A DNA stretch of 64,000 bases, from positions 1-64,000 of the forward strand of contig NZ_JAGPXN010000016.1 in assembly GCF_018070575.1 (NCBI RefSeq), written 5' to 3'. Under the pieces are notes generated by a model. That model saw nothing but the letters and a program-made list of their open reading frames with translations. It made no database searches and had not been told where the DNA came from. This document shows positions 11,699-21,021 of the stretch, piece by piece. The translations under genes and the position numbers were made by a program. How positions within the stretch are numbered: the stretch's first letter is position 1; every line of letters starts with the position of its first letter. Source of the stretch: Micromonospora sp. C31. GTDB lineage: Bacteria > Actinomycetota > Actinomycetes > Mycobacteriales > Micromonosporaceae.

Positions 11699-12394
11699 GT
11701 GCCGCTGCTCTACACCATCGGCAAACTCACCGTGGCGCCCGCGCTCCGGCTGGCCTTCCGTCCGACCGTGGAGGGGTTGGAGCACATCCCGGACACGGGC
11801 GGTGCGATCTTCGCGGGCAACCACCTCTCGGTCGCCGACGAGTTGTTCCTCGGCACCGTGGTCCCCCGGCACCTGGCGTTCTGGGCCAAGTCGGAGTACT
11901 TCAAGGGCACCGGCCCGAAGGGCGCCCTCACCAAGCACGTGCTCACCGGCCTGGGTGCGATCCCGGTCGAGCGGGCCGGCGGGCGCGCGGCGCTGTCCGC
12001 GTTCGACGCGGCCATCCCGGTGCTCAAGGCCGGTGACCTGGTCGCCGTCTATCCGGAGGGGACCCGGTCGCCGGACGGCCGGCTCTACCGGGGGCGCACC
12101 GGCGCGGCCCGGCTGGCGGTGGCGGCCGGCGTGCCGATCATCCCGGTCGGCATGACCGGCACCGACAAGGCCCAGCCCATCGGGACCAGGGTGCCCCGCC
12201 CCGGCCGCGCCCGGATCACCATCCGGTTCGGCAAGCCCCTCGACTTCACCGGCCGGCCGGACGACCGCACGTCGCTGCGCGAGATGACCGACGAGGTCAT
12301 GGCCGAGATCCAGAAGCTCACCGGCCAGGAGTACGTCCCCCGCTACGCCCCGCCGCGCGCGCACTCCGCCACCCCCGGCGACACCCCGGCCTGA
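11699..12394 (+). CDS. plsC: 1-acyl-sn-glycerol-3-phosphate acyltransferase
   Basis: Adds the second acyl chain to lysophosphatidic acid at the membrane during phospholipid synthesis. The 231-aa protein has the acyltransferase block I NHLSVAD (the H-x4-D catalytic pair), block III YPEGTRSPDG, and a PIIPVGMTG block IV-like segment. One hydrophobic patch precedes block I. The GTG at 11699 was chosen because CGGAGGA lies 4-5 nt upstream. It may act on another lysophospholipid; the exact acceptor is inferred from the family. Confidence 0.9.
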   Translation: MPLLYTIGKLTVAPALRLAFRPTVEGLEHIPDTGGAIFAGNHLSVADELFLGTVVPRHLAFWAKSEYFKGTGPKGALTKHVLTGLGAIPVERAGGRAALSAFDAAIPVLKAGDLVAVYPEGTRSPDGRLYRGRTGAARLAVAAGVPIIPVGMTGTDKAQPIGTRVPRPGRARITIRFGKPLDFTGRPDDRTSLREMTDEVMAEIQKLTGQEYVPRYAPPRAHSATPGDTPA

Positions 12395-12419
12395 GCCCCG
12401 GTCACGGGGAGGCCGGGGC
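12395..12419. terminator. hairpin between plsC and the proline-rich protein gene
   Basis: GCCCCGG / CCGGGGC 7-bp inverted repeat with an 11-nt loop right after the plsC stop; possible bidirectional terminator of two convergent genes. Confidence 0.45.
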
Positions 12420-12473
12420 GGCGCACCGCTGTCTCCGGTCGACGTCCGTGGAGCCGGCCGAGCCGAGCCGGCC

Positions 12474-13835
12474 CTACTTCTTCTGGTCGGTCGTGACCAC
12501 CTGCTCCCGCAGGGTGCCGAGCAGGGTGGCGCTGTCGTCGAGGGAGAGCCGGGTGAAGACCGCGGTGGCGATGCTGCCGTGGTCGACCGAGGTGCACACC
12601 ACCACGTCCTGGCCGTCGGCGCGGCCCACGGCGCAGCGCTGGTGCCGGCCGCGTACGCCGGTGTCGACGACCTGTGCCTCGCCGAGGGAGTACTGCCCGG
12701 TGAGCCGGGTGATCTCGTCCTCCGCGTCCGACTCCGGGGTGAACCGGAATCCGGTGCCGCCGAAGACCGTCACCCGTTTGCCGGCCGCCGTGGCGTAGAC
12801 GCCGGCGAAGGTGTCGTCGGCCAGCAGGTGGGCCTTGCGCACCTCCGACTCCAACTGCCTGGCGGTCGCCCTGCTGGTGTTGTCGTCGCGCAGCCGCAGG
12901 TCGGCCACCTCGGCGGGCAGGCTGGCCTCGGCCGGGTACTGCGACGCCATCGGCACGCCGTAGTAGGCCGGGCAGCCGCAGCAGCAGGCCAGCATGAGCA
13001 GCAGGACCCACGGCCACCGGCGACGCTTGCGGGTGGGCGTCGGGGCGTACCCCTGGGGGGCCTGCGGCCCGGCGGGGGGCGCGGACGCCCGACGCTGCCT
13101 CGGGGGTGTGGGCGGCGGGGGCGGCGCCGGGCGCGGCGGGACGGGCGCCCGGTATCCGGGCGGTGGTGAGACGGGGTACGCCGCGGGCGGCGGTGAGACG
13201 GGGTACGCCGCGGGCGGCGGTGAGACGGGGTACGCCGCGGGCGGTGGGGCGGCCGGGTGGGCGACCCGGGGCGGCGCGGGCCGCGGCGGCTCCGGCGGCG
13301 CGGGGGAGTGCACGGGCGGCCCGGAGGAGTGCACGGGCGGCCCGGAGTACGGCGGGGTCGACGGCGCCACGGGGTAGGGCCGCGTCGGTGTCGGCGGTGG
13401 GGGCGGTGGCGCGGCCGGCGGCAGGTCCCATCCGCCGGTGTCCGCGCCGGCCCACGGGTCGACGGGGGTGAGGTGCTCGGGCTGCGCCGGCGGGGGCGCC
13501 GGCGGAGGCGCCGGCACCGGGGGGATCTCGGCCGACTCGCCCCAGGCCCGCTTGCGCGGCTTCGGCGTTGGAACTGCCGCCGAGCCGCTCCACCGGGGCG
13601 CGGGCGGCTCGGCCGGTTGTTCGTCGGCGGGGAACATCCGGGTGCCCTGTGGCCCCACGACCGGCGGGCCGTCGTCGGGCAGCAGGCGGGTGCCCTCCGG
13701 GCCCGTGCCGCCGACGGGGGCGGACGCGGCGGGGGAGGTCGGGGGCTCCTCGGCGACCGCCGGCCCCTGACCCTGGTCCTGGCCCGGGGTGCTCCCGTCG
13801 GCCGGCCGGTCCGTGCCCGGCTGCGGCTGCGGCAT
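12474..13835 (-). CDS. proline-rich membrane-anchored protein, paralogue of the 291-974 product
   Basis: A 453-aa protein. Residues 1-280 are a Pro/Ala-rich cytoplasmic region with GTRLLP and GTRMFP repeats and three 9-aa PPAAYPVSP repeats. A basic RKRRRWPW stretch leads into one membrane segment (WVLLLMLACCCGC, about 283-298), followed by a ~150-aa outer domain. The outer domain shares VFGGTGFRF and the paired-cysteine RCAVGRADG and VVCTSVDHGS motifs with the product at 291-974. The ATG at 13835 is preceded by GAGGAG. Function unknown; a cell-envelope role is inferred from topology only. Confidence 0.87.
   Translation of the reverse strand: MPQPQPGTDRPADGSTPGQDQGQGPAVAEEPPTSPAASAPVGGTGPEGTRLLPDDGPPVVGPQGTRMFPADEQPAEPPAPRWSGSAAVPTPKPRKRAWGESAEIPPVPAPPPAPPPAQPEHLTPVDPWAGADTGGWDLPPAAPPPPPPTPTRPYPVAPSTPPYSGPPVHSSGPPVHSPAPPEPPRPAPPRVAHPAAPPPAAYPVSPPPAAYPVSPPPAAYPVSPPPGYRAPVPPRPAPPPPPTPPRQRRASAPPAGPQAPQGYAPTPTRKRRRWPWVLLLMLACCCGCPAYYGVPMASQYPAEASLPAEVADLRLRDDNTSRATARQLESEVRKAHLLADDTFAGVYATAAGKRVTVFGGTGFRFTPESDAEDEITRLTGQYSLGEAQVVDTGVRGRHQRCAVGRADGQDVVVCTSVDHGSIATAVFTRLSLDDSATLLGTLREQVVTTDQKK
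13165..13245. repeat. in-frame 27-bp tandem repeat (3 copies)
   Basis: Three copies of a 27-bp unit beginning GGTGAGACGGGG at 13165, 13192 and 13219; only the last base of the third copy differs. They encode the PPAAYPVSP repeats of the proline-rich protein. Confidence 0.95.
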
Positions 13836-14021
13836 CGCGGCAATCTCCTCTCGCGCCGGTCCGAGGTTAGTACCGACGCGCCAGCGGGTCGATCCCGGCC
13901 ACCATCGACGCCGGCACCGCACGGGGTGGGCGGACGCTTCGCGGCGCCGCCGCACCGTGCGGGAGGGCCGCGTCCGGCGTGCGCGCGGTGGCCGCCGCCG
14001 GGCCGCGTACCCTTGGGCATC

Positions 14022-16061
14022 ATGAGCGTCCCGTCCACCACACCGCGCCCCGCCGCGGCCAATTCCGGCGACGGCTCCAGCCCGGCGCGGCCGACGCCGC
14101 GCCGTGACCCGGAGCCGTCGGTCTGGCCCCGGCTGGAGCCGCTGCTGCCCCAGGTGACCAAGCCCATCCAGTACGTCGGTGGCGAGCTGGGCGCGGTGGT
14201 CAAGGACTGGGACGCGGCGGCCGTGCGCTGGGCGCTGATGTACCCCGACGCCTACGAGGTCGGCCTGCCCAACCAGGGTGTGCAGATCCTCTACGAGGTG
14301 CTCAACGAGCTGCCCGACGTGCTCGCCGAGCGGACCTACGCGGTCTGGCCGGACCTGGAGAAGTTGATGCGCGCGCACGGCGTGCCGCAGTTCACCGTCG
14401 ACGCACACCGCTCGGTGCGCGGCTTCGACGTCTTCGGCGTCTCCTTCTCCACCGAGCTGGGCTACACGAACCTGCTCACCGCGATCGACCTGGCCGGCAT
14501 CCCCCTGCTGGCGGCCGACCGCACCGACGCCGACCCGGTGATCGTGGCCGGCGGCCACGCCGCGTTCAACCCGGAGCCGATCGCCGACTTCGTCGACGCC
14601 GCGGTGCTCGGCGACGGCGAGGAGGCGGTCCTGGAGATCACCGGGATCGTGCGGGAGTGGAAGGCCGAGGGCTCCCCGGGCGGGCGCGACGAGCTGCTGC
14701 TGCGCCTGGCCCGCACCGAGAGCGTCTACGTGCCGCGCTTCTACGACGTGGACTACCTCCCCGACGGCCGGATCCAGCGGGTGGTGCCGAACCGGGCGGA
14801 CGTGCCGTTCCGGGTGCACAAGCGCACGACCATGGACCTGGACGCCTGGCCGTACCCGAAGAAGCCGCTGGTGCCGCTCGCGGAGACCGTGCACGAGCGG
14901 TACGCGGTGGAGATCTTCCGGGGCTGCACCCGGGGCTGCCGGTTCTGCCAGGCCGGCATGATCACCCGGCCGGTGCGCGAGCGCTCCATCACCACCGTCG
15001 GGCAGATGGTGCGCGAGGGGCTGGAGTTCTCCGGCTTCCACGAGGTGGGCCTGCTGTCGCTGTCGTCGGCCGACCACTCCGAGATCGGCGACATGTGCTC
15101 CGGCCTGGCCCAGCAGTACGAGGGCACCAACGTCTCGCTCTCGCTGCCGTCGACCCGGGTCGACGCGTTCAACATCGACCTCGCGCAGGAACTGTCGCGC
15201 AACGGTCGGCGTACCGGCCTGACCTTCGCCCCCGAGGGCGGGTCGGAGCGGATCCGCAAGGTCATCAACAAGATGGTGTCAAAGGAAGACCTGATCCGCA
15301 CCGTCGTCACCGCGTACACGAACGGCTGGCGGCAGGTGAAGCTGTACTTCATGTGCGGCCTGCCCACCGAGACCGACGACGACGTCCTCGAGATCGCGGA
15401 CATGGCCCACGAGGTGATCAGGGCCGGCCGGGCCGCCACCGGCTCGAAGGACATCCGCTGCACGGTCTCGATCGGTGGGTTCGTGCCGAAGCCGCACACC
15501 CCGTTCCAGTGGGCGCCGATGGAGCGGCCGGAGGTCATCGACGGCCGGCTTAGGATGCTCAAGCAGGCGATCAACGCGGACCGCTCGCTCGGTCGGGCCA
15601 TCGGCTTCCGCTACCACGACGGCGAGCCGTCGCTGATCGAGGGCCTGCTCAGCCGGGGTGACCGCCGCGTCGGCGCGGTGATCCGCCGGGTGTGGGAGGA
15701 CGGCGGCCGGTTCGACGGCTGGAGCGAGCACTTCTCCTACCAGCGCTGGGTGCAGGCGGCGACCGAGGTGCTGCCCGCCTTCGGGGTCGACCTCGACTGG
15801 TACACCACCCGCCAGCGCGACGAGCTGGAGGTCCTGCCCTGGGACCACCTGGACTCGGGCCTGGACAAGGACTGGCTCTGGCAGGACTGGCAGGACGCGC
15901 TCGGCGAGTACGAGCAGGACGACTGCCGGTGGACCCCGTGCTTCGACTGCGGCGTCTGCCCGTCGATGGACACCGAGATCCAGATCGGCCCGACCGGGAG
16001 GAAGCTCCTGCCGCTCACCCCGGTCACCGGCCTGAAGCTGCCCACCGGCGCCCAGCAGTAG
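14022..16061 (+). CDS. B12-binding-like radical SAM protein (TIGR03960 family)
   Basis: A 679-aa protein with an N-terminal B12-binding-like Rossmann region (~60-260, containing YPDAYEVGLPNQG) and a radical SAM core with the 4Fe-4S cysteines in CTRGCRFC (Cys302, Cys306, Cys309), plus a C-terminal region ending in a Cys-rich CFDCGVC segment. Family members are always next to a DUF2344 gene, as here; the reaction is not established. A TACCCT hexamer at 14008-14013 ends 8 nt before the ATG and there is no Shine-Dalgarno, so the start may be leaderless. Confidence 0.92.
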   Translation: MSVPSTTPRPAAANSGDGSSPARPTPRRDPEPSVWPRLEPLLPQVTKPIQYVGGELGAVVKDWDAAAVRWALMYPDAYEVGLPNQGVQILYEVLNELPDVLAERTYAVWPDLEKLMRAHGVPQFTVDAHRSVRGFDVFGVSFSTELGYTNLLTAIDLAGIPLLAADRTDADPVIVAGGHAAFNPEPIADFVDAAVLGDGEEAVLEITGIVREWKAEGSPGGRDELLLRLARTESVYVPRFYDVDYLPDGRIQRVVPNRADVPFRVHKRTTMDLDAWPYPKKPLVPLAETVHERYAVEIFRGCTRGCRFCQAGMITRPVRERSITTVGQMVREGLEFSGFHEVGLLSLSSADHSEIGDMCSGLAQQYEGTNVSLSLPSTRVDAFNIDLAQELSRNGRRTGLTFAPEGGSERIRKVINKMVSKEDLIRTVVTAYTNGWRQVKLYFMCGLPTETDDDVLEIADMAHEVIRAGRAATGSKDIRCTVSIGGFVPKPHTPFQWAPMERPEVIDGRLRMLKQAINADRSLGRAIGFRYHDGEPSLIEGLLSRGDRRVGAVIRRVWEDGGRFDGWSEHFSYQRWVQAATEVLPAFGVDLDWYTTRQRDELEVLPWDHLDSGLDKDWLWQDWQDALGEYEQDDCRWTPCFDCGVCPSMDTEIQIGPTGRKLLPLTPVTGLKLPTGAQQ

Positions 16062-16194
16062 CCCCGCCGTCGGCGGGCGCCGCCCGGTGCGCCGCCCGCC
16101 GTGCGCCGGGTTGATCAAGTGGCTATCGTCAGCGGCACGCGAGTCGCGAGCAGTGCCGCCACGATCAACCGGTGCCGACACGAGGAGCACGACG

Positions 16195-16971
16195 ATCAGT
16201 AGGAAACCACAGCCAGAGGGCGGTCAGGCACCCGTCGTGCAGCGGGTCCGGATCCGGTACGCCAAGCGCGGCCCGCTGCGCTTCACCTCGCACCGGGACT
16301 TCGCCCGGGCGTTCGAGCGGGCGCTGCGCCGGGCGGGCGTGCCGATCGCCTTCTCCCAGGGCTTCACCCCGCACCCCAAGATCTCGTACGCGAGCGCGGC
16401 CCCGACGGGCGTGGCGAGCGAGGCCGAGTACCTGGAGATCGGCCTGCGCGAGCAGGTCGACCCGGCGCAGCTGCGCGCCGCGCTGGACGCCGCCCTCTCG
16501 CCGGGGCTCGACGTGCTCGACGCCGTCGTGGCCAGCGGGGGAAGTCTTGCCGACCGGATCGAGGCGTCGCACTGGCGCATCGAGTTGCCCGAGGTCGACC
16601 CGGCCGTCCTGCGACGGGCGGTTGCCGCCTTCACGGCCGCCGAAGAGGTGCTGGTCGAGCGGATGACCAAGCAGGGCCGGCGCACCTTCGACGCCCGGTC
16701 GGCGGTGATCCGCATCGATGTCCTCGCGTCACCGGAGACGCCTTCCGGGGCGCCGGCCGTACCGTGTGCGATACTCGAACTGGTCGTGCGGCAGGTCACC
16801 CCCTCCGTGCGACCCGATGACGTCCTTTCCGGCCTCCGCGTGGTGGCCGACCTGGAGCCGCCGGTCTCGCCGAGGGTGATCCGGCTGGCACAGGGCACGC
16901 TGACCGCGCAGGATGCGATCGCGGATCCGTTGGACGCGGACCGCGACGGGGCAACCATCGGTGAACGCTGA
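16195..16971 (+). CDS. DUF2344 / TIGR03936 radical SAM-linked protein
   Basis: About 258 aa. The hallmark start RVRIRYAKRGPLRFTSHRDF followed by FSQGFTPHPKISYASA identifies the TIGR03936 family, the constant partner of the radical SAM gene upstream. The start is unclear. GAGGAG at 16182-16187 sits at ideal distance from an ATC at 16195, which gives the N-terminus SRKPQPEGGQAPVVQRV; the only canonical choices in frame are GTG 16237 and GTG 16153, and neither has a good ribosome-binding site. I give the ATC as the most likely start. Function unknown. Confidence 0.85.
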   Translation: MSRKPQPEGGQAPVVQRVRIRYAKRGPLRFTSHRDFARAFERALRRAGVPIAFSQGFTPHPKISYASAAPTGVASEAEYLEIGLREQVDPAQLRAALDAALSPGLDVLDAVVASGGSLADRIEASHWRIELPEVDPAVLRRAVAAFTAAEEVLVERMTKQGRRTFDARSAVIRIDVLASPETPSGAPAVPCAILELVVRQVTPSVRPDDVLSGLRVVADLEPPVSPRVIRLAQGTLTAQDAIADPLDADRDGATIGER

Positions 16972-17102
16972 CCGTCGGTCGGCGTTCAGGTAGGCAGACT
17001 TCGGCGGTCGCGCACCGTGCGCGCTCGGCGGAAACACTTTTGCGGCGACCCTGCGTGGCAGCGCTCACCCGCGCCCGGGGCAGCCAGAACTGGAGAACGT
17101 CC

Positions 17103-20100
17103 ATGCTCGAGAACGAGCCCGAGGGCGGCGAACGGACCGGTTCACAGCCGGCCGGTGAGACCGCCGACAACAGCACCGTCGAGAACGTCGCCGGGGTGGG
17201 GAACACCGCCGACGGCGCAACCGGCGAGGCAGAGCAGGCCCCGGCCGCGCCGGTCCGTCGGCGCACCACCCGGCGGCGGGCCACGCCGCTGAACCAGCCG
17301 GAGCAGACCGAGGCACCGGTCGAGGCGTCGACGGCCTCCGTGGGCAGCGGCGAGTCGCCCCAGGCCGAGGTGCTCGCCCCCGTCTCCGGCGACCTCGACG
17401 CCGCCCCGAAGGCGACGCGCCGCCGCCGCAAGGCCACCACCGCGAAGGCCGCGGAGGACGCCGCGCAGCCCGCCGAGGCCACCGGGCAGGCTCCCGAGGC
17501 CACCGGGCAGGCTCCCGAGGCCACCGGGCAGGCCCCCGAGGCCACCGGGCAGACGCCGGGCGTGGCGGACCAGGTGTCCGCCGAGCCGGTCGCGCCGCCG
17601 GCCAGGGCGACGCGTACCCGCCGGAAGAAGGCCGCCCCCGCGGCGGCCGAGCCGGCGGCCGAGACCCCGACCGACGGCACCACCGCCGCCATGGAACAGC
17701 CGCCGGCTGCCGCTGGAGTCGAGCCGGAGGCCGGCACCGGGTTCGGCGCCGCCGCCCCGGCCGTCGCCGTCAGCGGCGCCGAGAGCCGTTCGGGCGAGGT
17801 TCCGCCGGGCGTGGCGGTCACCCCGCCCGCCGAGCAGGAGCCGGCCGAGGAGGCCGAACCGGCGGTCGAGCCCGAGCCCGAGCCCGAGCCGCGTACCCGC
17901 CGCCGGCGGGCCGCGCTCTCCGCGCCCACCGTGCTCTTCATGGCCCCGCAGCCGGAGGACGTCCCGGTCGCCCGGGTCGTGGCGCCGGCCCCGGAGCCGG
18001 AGCCGGAGGAGCCCGCCGCCGAGGAGCCGGCCCGCCGCCGCCGGCGTGGCCGCCGCGACGTCGAGGCGGTCGAGGCCGTCGAGGTCGAGGAGCCGACCGA
18101 GGAGGCCGAGGAGGCCGGCGAGGACGAGGACGAGGACGACGAGAGCGCCGCGGCCCGCCGCCGGCGCCGGCGTGGCCGCCGCGGCCGTGGCCGGGGCAAG
18201 GGCGGCGCGGACGACGCCGAGGACGAGGAGTCCGAGGAGGCCGCGCAGGCCGAGGCGGAGGAGTCCGAGGAGGCCGCGCAGGCCGAGGCGGAGGAGTCCG
18301 AGGGCGACGAGGACGAGGACACCGAGGGCGGCGACGCGCTGACCCGCCGCCGACGCCGGCGCCGCCGCCGGGGCGCCGGCGACGTCGAGGCCGGCACCGA
18401 CGACGGCGTGCCGACCGTCGTCAAGATCCGCGAGCCGCGCAAGACCGTCGACGAGGTGCAGGGCGTCTCCGGCTCCACCCGCCTGGAGGCGAAGCGGCAG
18501 CGCCGCCGCGACGGCCGCGAGCAGCGCCGTACCCGGCCGCCGATCCTCAGCGAGTCGGAGTTCCTGGCCCGCCGGGAGGCCGTCGACCGGGTGATGGCGG
18601 TACGCCAGCGCGGCGACCGTACCCAGATCGCCGTCCTGGAGGACGGGGTGCTCGTCGAGCACTACGTCACCCGCAACTCCTCCGGCACCATGGCCGGCAA
18701 CGTCTATCTCGGCAAGGTGCAGAACGTCCTGCCCAGCATGGAGGCGGCCTTCGTCGACATCGGGCGCGGGCGCAACGCCGTGCTGTACGCCGGCGAGGTC
18801 AACTGGGACACCACCGGCCTGGAGGGGCGGGCCCGCTCCATCGAGCAGGCGCTGCGTTCCGGCGACTCCGTGCTGGTGCAGGTCACCAAGGACCCGATCG
18901 GTCACAAGGGTGCCCGGCTGACCAGCCACGTCGCGCTCTCCGGGCGGCACCTCGTCTACGTGCCCCACGGCAACGCCTCCGGCATCAGCCGCAAGCTGCC
19001 CGACACCGAGCGCAAGCGGCTGCGGGACGTGCTGAAGAAGCTGGTGCCCGACGGCGCGGGCGTGATCGTCCGGACGGCGGCCGAGGGCGCCAGCGAGGAC
19101 GAGTTGGCGCGCGACGTCAAGCGGCTCCAGGCGCAGTGGGAGGACATCCAGGCCAAGGCGGCCGAGGGCGGTGCCCCGGTGCTGCTCTACGAGGAGCCGG
19201 ACCTGGTCATCCGGGTCGTGCGGGACCTGTTCAACGAGGACTTCCGCGAGCTGGTGATCGAGGGCGAGCAGTCGTACGACATCGTCGAGTCGTACCTGTC
19301 GCACGTCTCGCCCGACCTGGTCGCCCGGCTGCGCCGGCACGTCGGCACCGCCGACGTCTTCGCCGAGTACCGGATCGACGAGCAGATCATCAAGGGGCTG
19401 GACCGCAAGGTCTTCCTCCCCTCGGGTGGTTCGCTGGTGATCGACCGGACCGAGGCGATGACGGTCGTCGACGTCAACACCGGCAAGTACACCGGCTCCG
19501 GGGGCAACCTGGAGGAGACGGTCACCCGGAACAACCTGGAGGCTGCCGAGGAGATCGTCCGCCAGCTCCGGCTGCGCGACCTCGGCGGCATCGTGGTGAT
19601 CGACTTCATCGACATGGTGCTGGAGTCCAACCGTGAGCTGGTGCTGCGCCGGCTGACGGAGTGCCTGGGCCGGGACCGCACCAAGCACCAGGTCACCGAG
19701 ATCACCTCGCTCGGGCTGGTGCAGATGACCCGCAAGCGGATCGGCGCGGGCCTGCTGGAGGCGTTCAGCGAGACCTGTGAGTGCTGCAAGGGGCGGGGCC
19801 TGGTCATCCACACCGAGCCGGTGCCGGAGAAGCCGCGTTCCGGCGGTGGCGGCGCGGGGGAGAAGGTCAAGGCGGTCGCCTCGGCCGTGGCCGCCCCGGC
19901 GGCGGAGCAGGGCGCCGGCTCGTCCCGGCGGCGGGCGCGCAAGAGCGCACCGGCCGAGCGTACCGTGGCCGAGGTCGTCGAGACCGTCGCCGACGCCGAG
20001 CCGGAGGCCGAGTACCACGACACCATGGGCTACGACCTGTCCCGCTACGAGGCGGACACCGCCGCCGCCGGAGAGGCCGCCGACAGCCAGACGGGCGAGT

Positions 20101-20225
20101 CGGCCCGGCTGGCCGCCCCGGACGACCCGGACGCGCTCTCCGACGCTGACGGCGACGAGTCGGAGGGCGGTGCCGGCCGGCGCCGGTCGCGCCGCAGCGG
20201 CGCGCGGCGGCGTACCCGGCCGTGA
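17103..20225 (+). CDS. rne: ribonuclease E/G
   Basis: Single-strand endoribonuclease for rRNA processing and mRNA decay. The 1040-aa protein has the catalytic core at about 495-920: an S1 RNA-binding domain (NVYLGKVQNVLPSMEAAFVD), the RNase H-like and 5'-sensor parts, the DNase I-like metal site around VDVNTGKYTG, and a zinc-link CECCKGRG (Cys892-Cys895). The first ~490 residues are an extension of alternating acidic and Arg-rich (RRRRRGRRGRGR) tracts, the usual scaffold region in actinobacterial RNase E, with a shorter basic tail at the C-terminus. ATG preceded by TGGAGAA. Confidence 0.96.
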   Translation: MLENEPEGGERTGSQPAGETADNSTVENVAGVGNTADGATGEAEQAPAAPVRRRTTRRRATPLNQPEQTEAPVEASTASVGSGESPQAEVLAPVSGDLDAAPKATRRRRKATTAKAAEDAAQPAEATGQAPEATGQAPEATGQAPEATGQTPGVADQVSAEPVAPPARATRTRRKKAAPAAAEPAAETPTDGTTAAMEQPPAAAGVEPEAGTGFGAAAPAVAVSGAESRSGEVPPGVAVTPPAEQEPAEEAEPAVEPEPEPEPRTRRRRAALSAPTVLFMAPQPEDVPVARVVAPAPEPEPEEPAAEEPARRRRRGRRDVEAVEAVEVEEPTEEAEEAGEDEDEDDESAAARRRRRRGRRGRGRGKGGADDAEDEESEEAAQAEAEESEEAAQAEAEESEGDEDEDTEGGDALTRRRRRRRRRGAGDVEAGTDDGVPTVVKIREPRKTVDEVQGVSGSTRLEAKRQRRRDGREQRRTRPPILSESEFLARREAVDRVMAVRQRGDRTQIAVLEDGVLVEHYVTRNSSGTMAGNVYLGKVQNVLPSMEAAFVDIGRGRNAVLYAGEVNWDTTGLEGRARSIEQALRSGDSVLVQVTKDPIGHKGARLTSHVALSGRHLVYVPHGNASGISRKLPDTERKRLRDVLKKLVPDGAGVIVRTAAEGASEDELARDVKRLQAQWEDIQAKAAEGGAPVLLYEEPDLVIRVVRDLFNEDFRELVIEGEQSYDIVESYLSHVSPDLVARLRRHVGTADVFAEYRIDEQIIKGLDRKVFLPSGGSLVIDRTEAMTVVDVNTGKYTGSGGNLEETVTRNNLEAAEEIVRQLRLRDLGGIVVIDFIDMVLESNRELVLRRLTECLGRDRTKHQVTEITSLGLVQMTRKRIGAGLLEAFSETCECCKGRGLVIHTEPVPEKPRSGGGGAGEKVKAVASAVAAPAAEQGAGSSRRRARKSAPAERTVAEVVETVADAEPEAEYHDTMGYDLSRYEADTAAAGEAADSQTGESARLAAPDDPDALSDADGDESEGGAGRRRSRRSGARRRTRP
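17475..17558. repeat. in-frame 21-bp tandem repeat in rne (4 copies)
   Basis: Units beginning GAGGCCACCGGGCAG at 17475, 17496, 17517 and 17538, the last diverged at its 3' end. They encode EATGQAP repeats in the disordered N-terminal arm of RNase E. Confidence 0.92.
18225..18290. repeat. in-frame 33-bp direct repeat in rne (2 copies)
   Basis: Two 33-bp copies (18225 and 18258) encoding the acidic EESEEAAQAEA module of the RNase E arm. Confidence 0.88.
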
Positions 20226-20247
20226 CCGGCTGATCGGCACGAGATGT

Positions 20248-20292
20248 GACAGGGCCCTTTCCCCGGTGATGTCCGGCGGGAGGGGCCCTGTC
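20248..20292 (+). terminator. terminator after rne
   Basis: GACAGGGCCC (20248-20257) and GGGCCCTGTC (20283-20292) form a perfect 10-bp stem with a 25-nt loop, 20 nt after the rne stop. Confidence 0.65.
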
Positions 20293-20343
20293 GTATGGTC
20301 GATCCCCGGCCACGATCGGCCGCCTGCGGTCAGGAGAAGAACG

Positions 20344-20856
20344 ATGCGCCGTCTGCTCGCCGTCACCGCGCTCACCGCTGCCCTGTTCGCCGGCTCCGGG
20401 TGCGCGGCCGAGCGACCGGAGCGGGACGCCCCACCCGGCGGCACCCCGAGCGCCCCGGCGACGGGCGAACCCACCGGCGGCGGGGCCACGGGCGCCGGGC
20501 CGGGGGCCGGCAGCGGGGCGGCCGGCGGCAACGCGCCCGAGGTGTGTGCCGCGGCACAGCGGGCCGGCGAGACGGCCGTGCGGACGTACGTCGAGGAACT
20601 CGGCAAGATGGTCGCGGCGGTCGGGGCGGACGACGCCGCGGCGGCCCGGACCGCCCGCGACCGGATCTCCACCGCGCTGACCGACTGGCGGAGCACGCTG
20701 CGGCTCGAATCGACCCGGGCCCAGGATCCGCAGCTCAAGACGCTCCTGGCGGACATGGCGGCGGAGGTCGGCACGCTGGGCACCGACGTCGACTCGATCG
20801 ACGAGACCGAGCTCGACCGGCTCCGGCAGCGCCTCGACCAGCTCTGCGCCCGTTGA
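20344..20856 (+). CDS. putative lipoprotein, unknown function
   Basis: A 170-aa protein with a signal peptide (MRRLLAVTALTAALFAGSGC) ending in a lipobox-like AGSGC at Cys20, then a Gly/Ala/Pro/Thr-rich linker of ~50 aa and a mostly helical C-terminal domain (CAAAQRAGETAVRTYVEE onward) with a final Cys. AGGAGA lies 6-7 nt before the ATG. Located between rne and rplU. No catalytic motif; presumed outer-face membrane lipoprotein. Confidence 0.82.
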   Translation: MRRLLAVTALTAALFAGSGCAAERPERDAPPGGTPSAPATGEPTGGGATGAGPGAGSGAAGGNAPEVCAAAQRAGETAVRTYVEELGKMVAAVGADDAAAARTARDRISTALTDWRSTLRLESTRAQDPQLKTLLADMAAEVGTLGTDVDSIDETELDRLRQRLDQLCAR

Positions 20857-20870
20857 CCGGCGGGCCCGGT

Positions 20871-20900
20871 TTGGGGGTCGGCCCTCCGATGGCGTACGCT
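20871..20900 (+). promoter_or_regulatory. candidate housekeeping promoter of rplU-rpmA
   Basis: TTGGGG (20871-20876), an 18-nt spacer and TACGCT (20895-20900) fit a housekeeping -35/-10 pair. They lie 122-151 nt before rplU, leaving a ~115-nt leader typical of ribosomal protein operons. Confidence 0.45.
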
Positions 20901-21021
20901 GACCTGCGGCGCACTTTGGTGTGCCGAGTTCTCGCGTGCCCGCGCCGCCGTGCCTCTGCTACCCGGCGAGCCGCCGCGGGAACACCCGCCAGCAGCCTCA
21001 ACGACAGGGAGTCCGCCTCCG

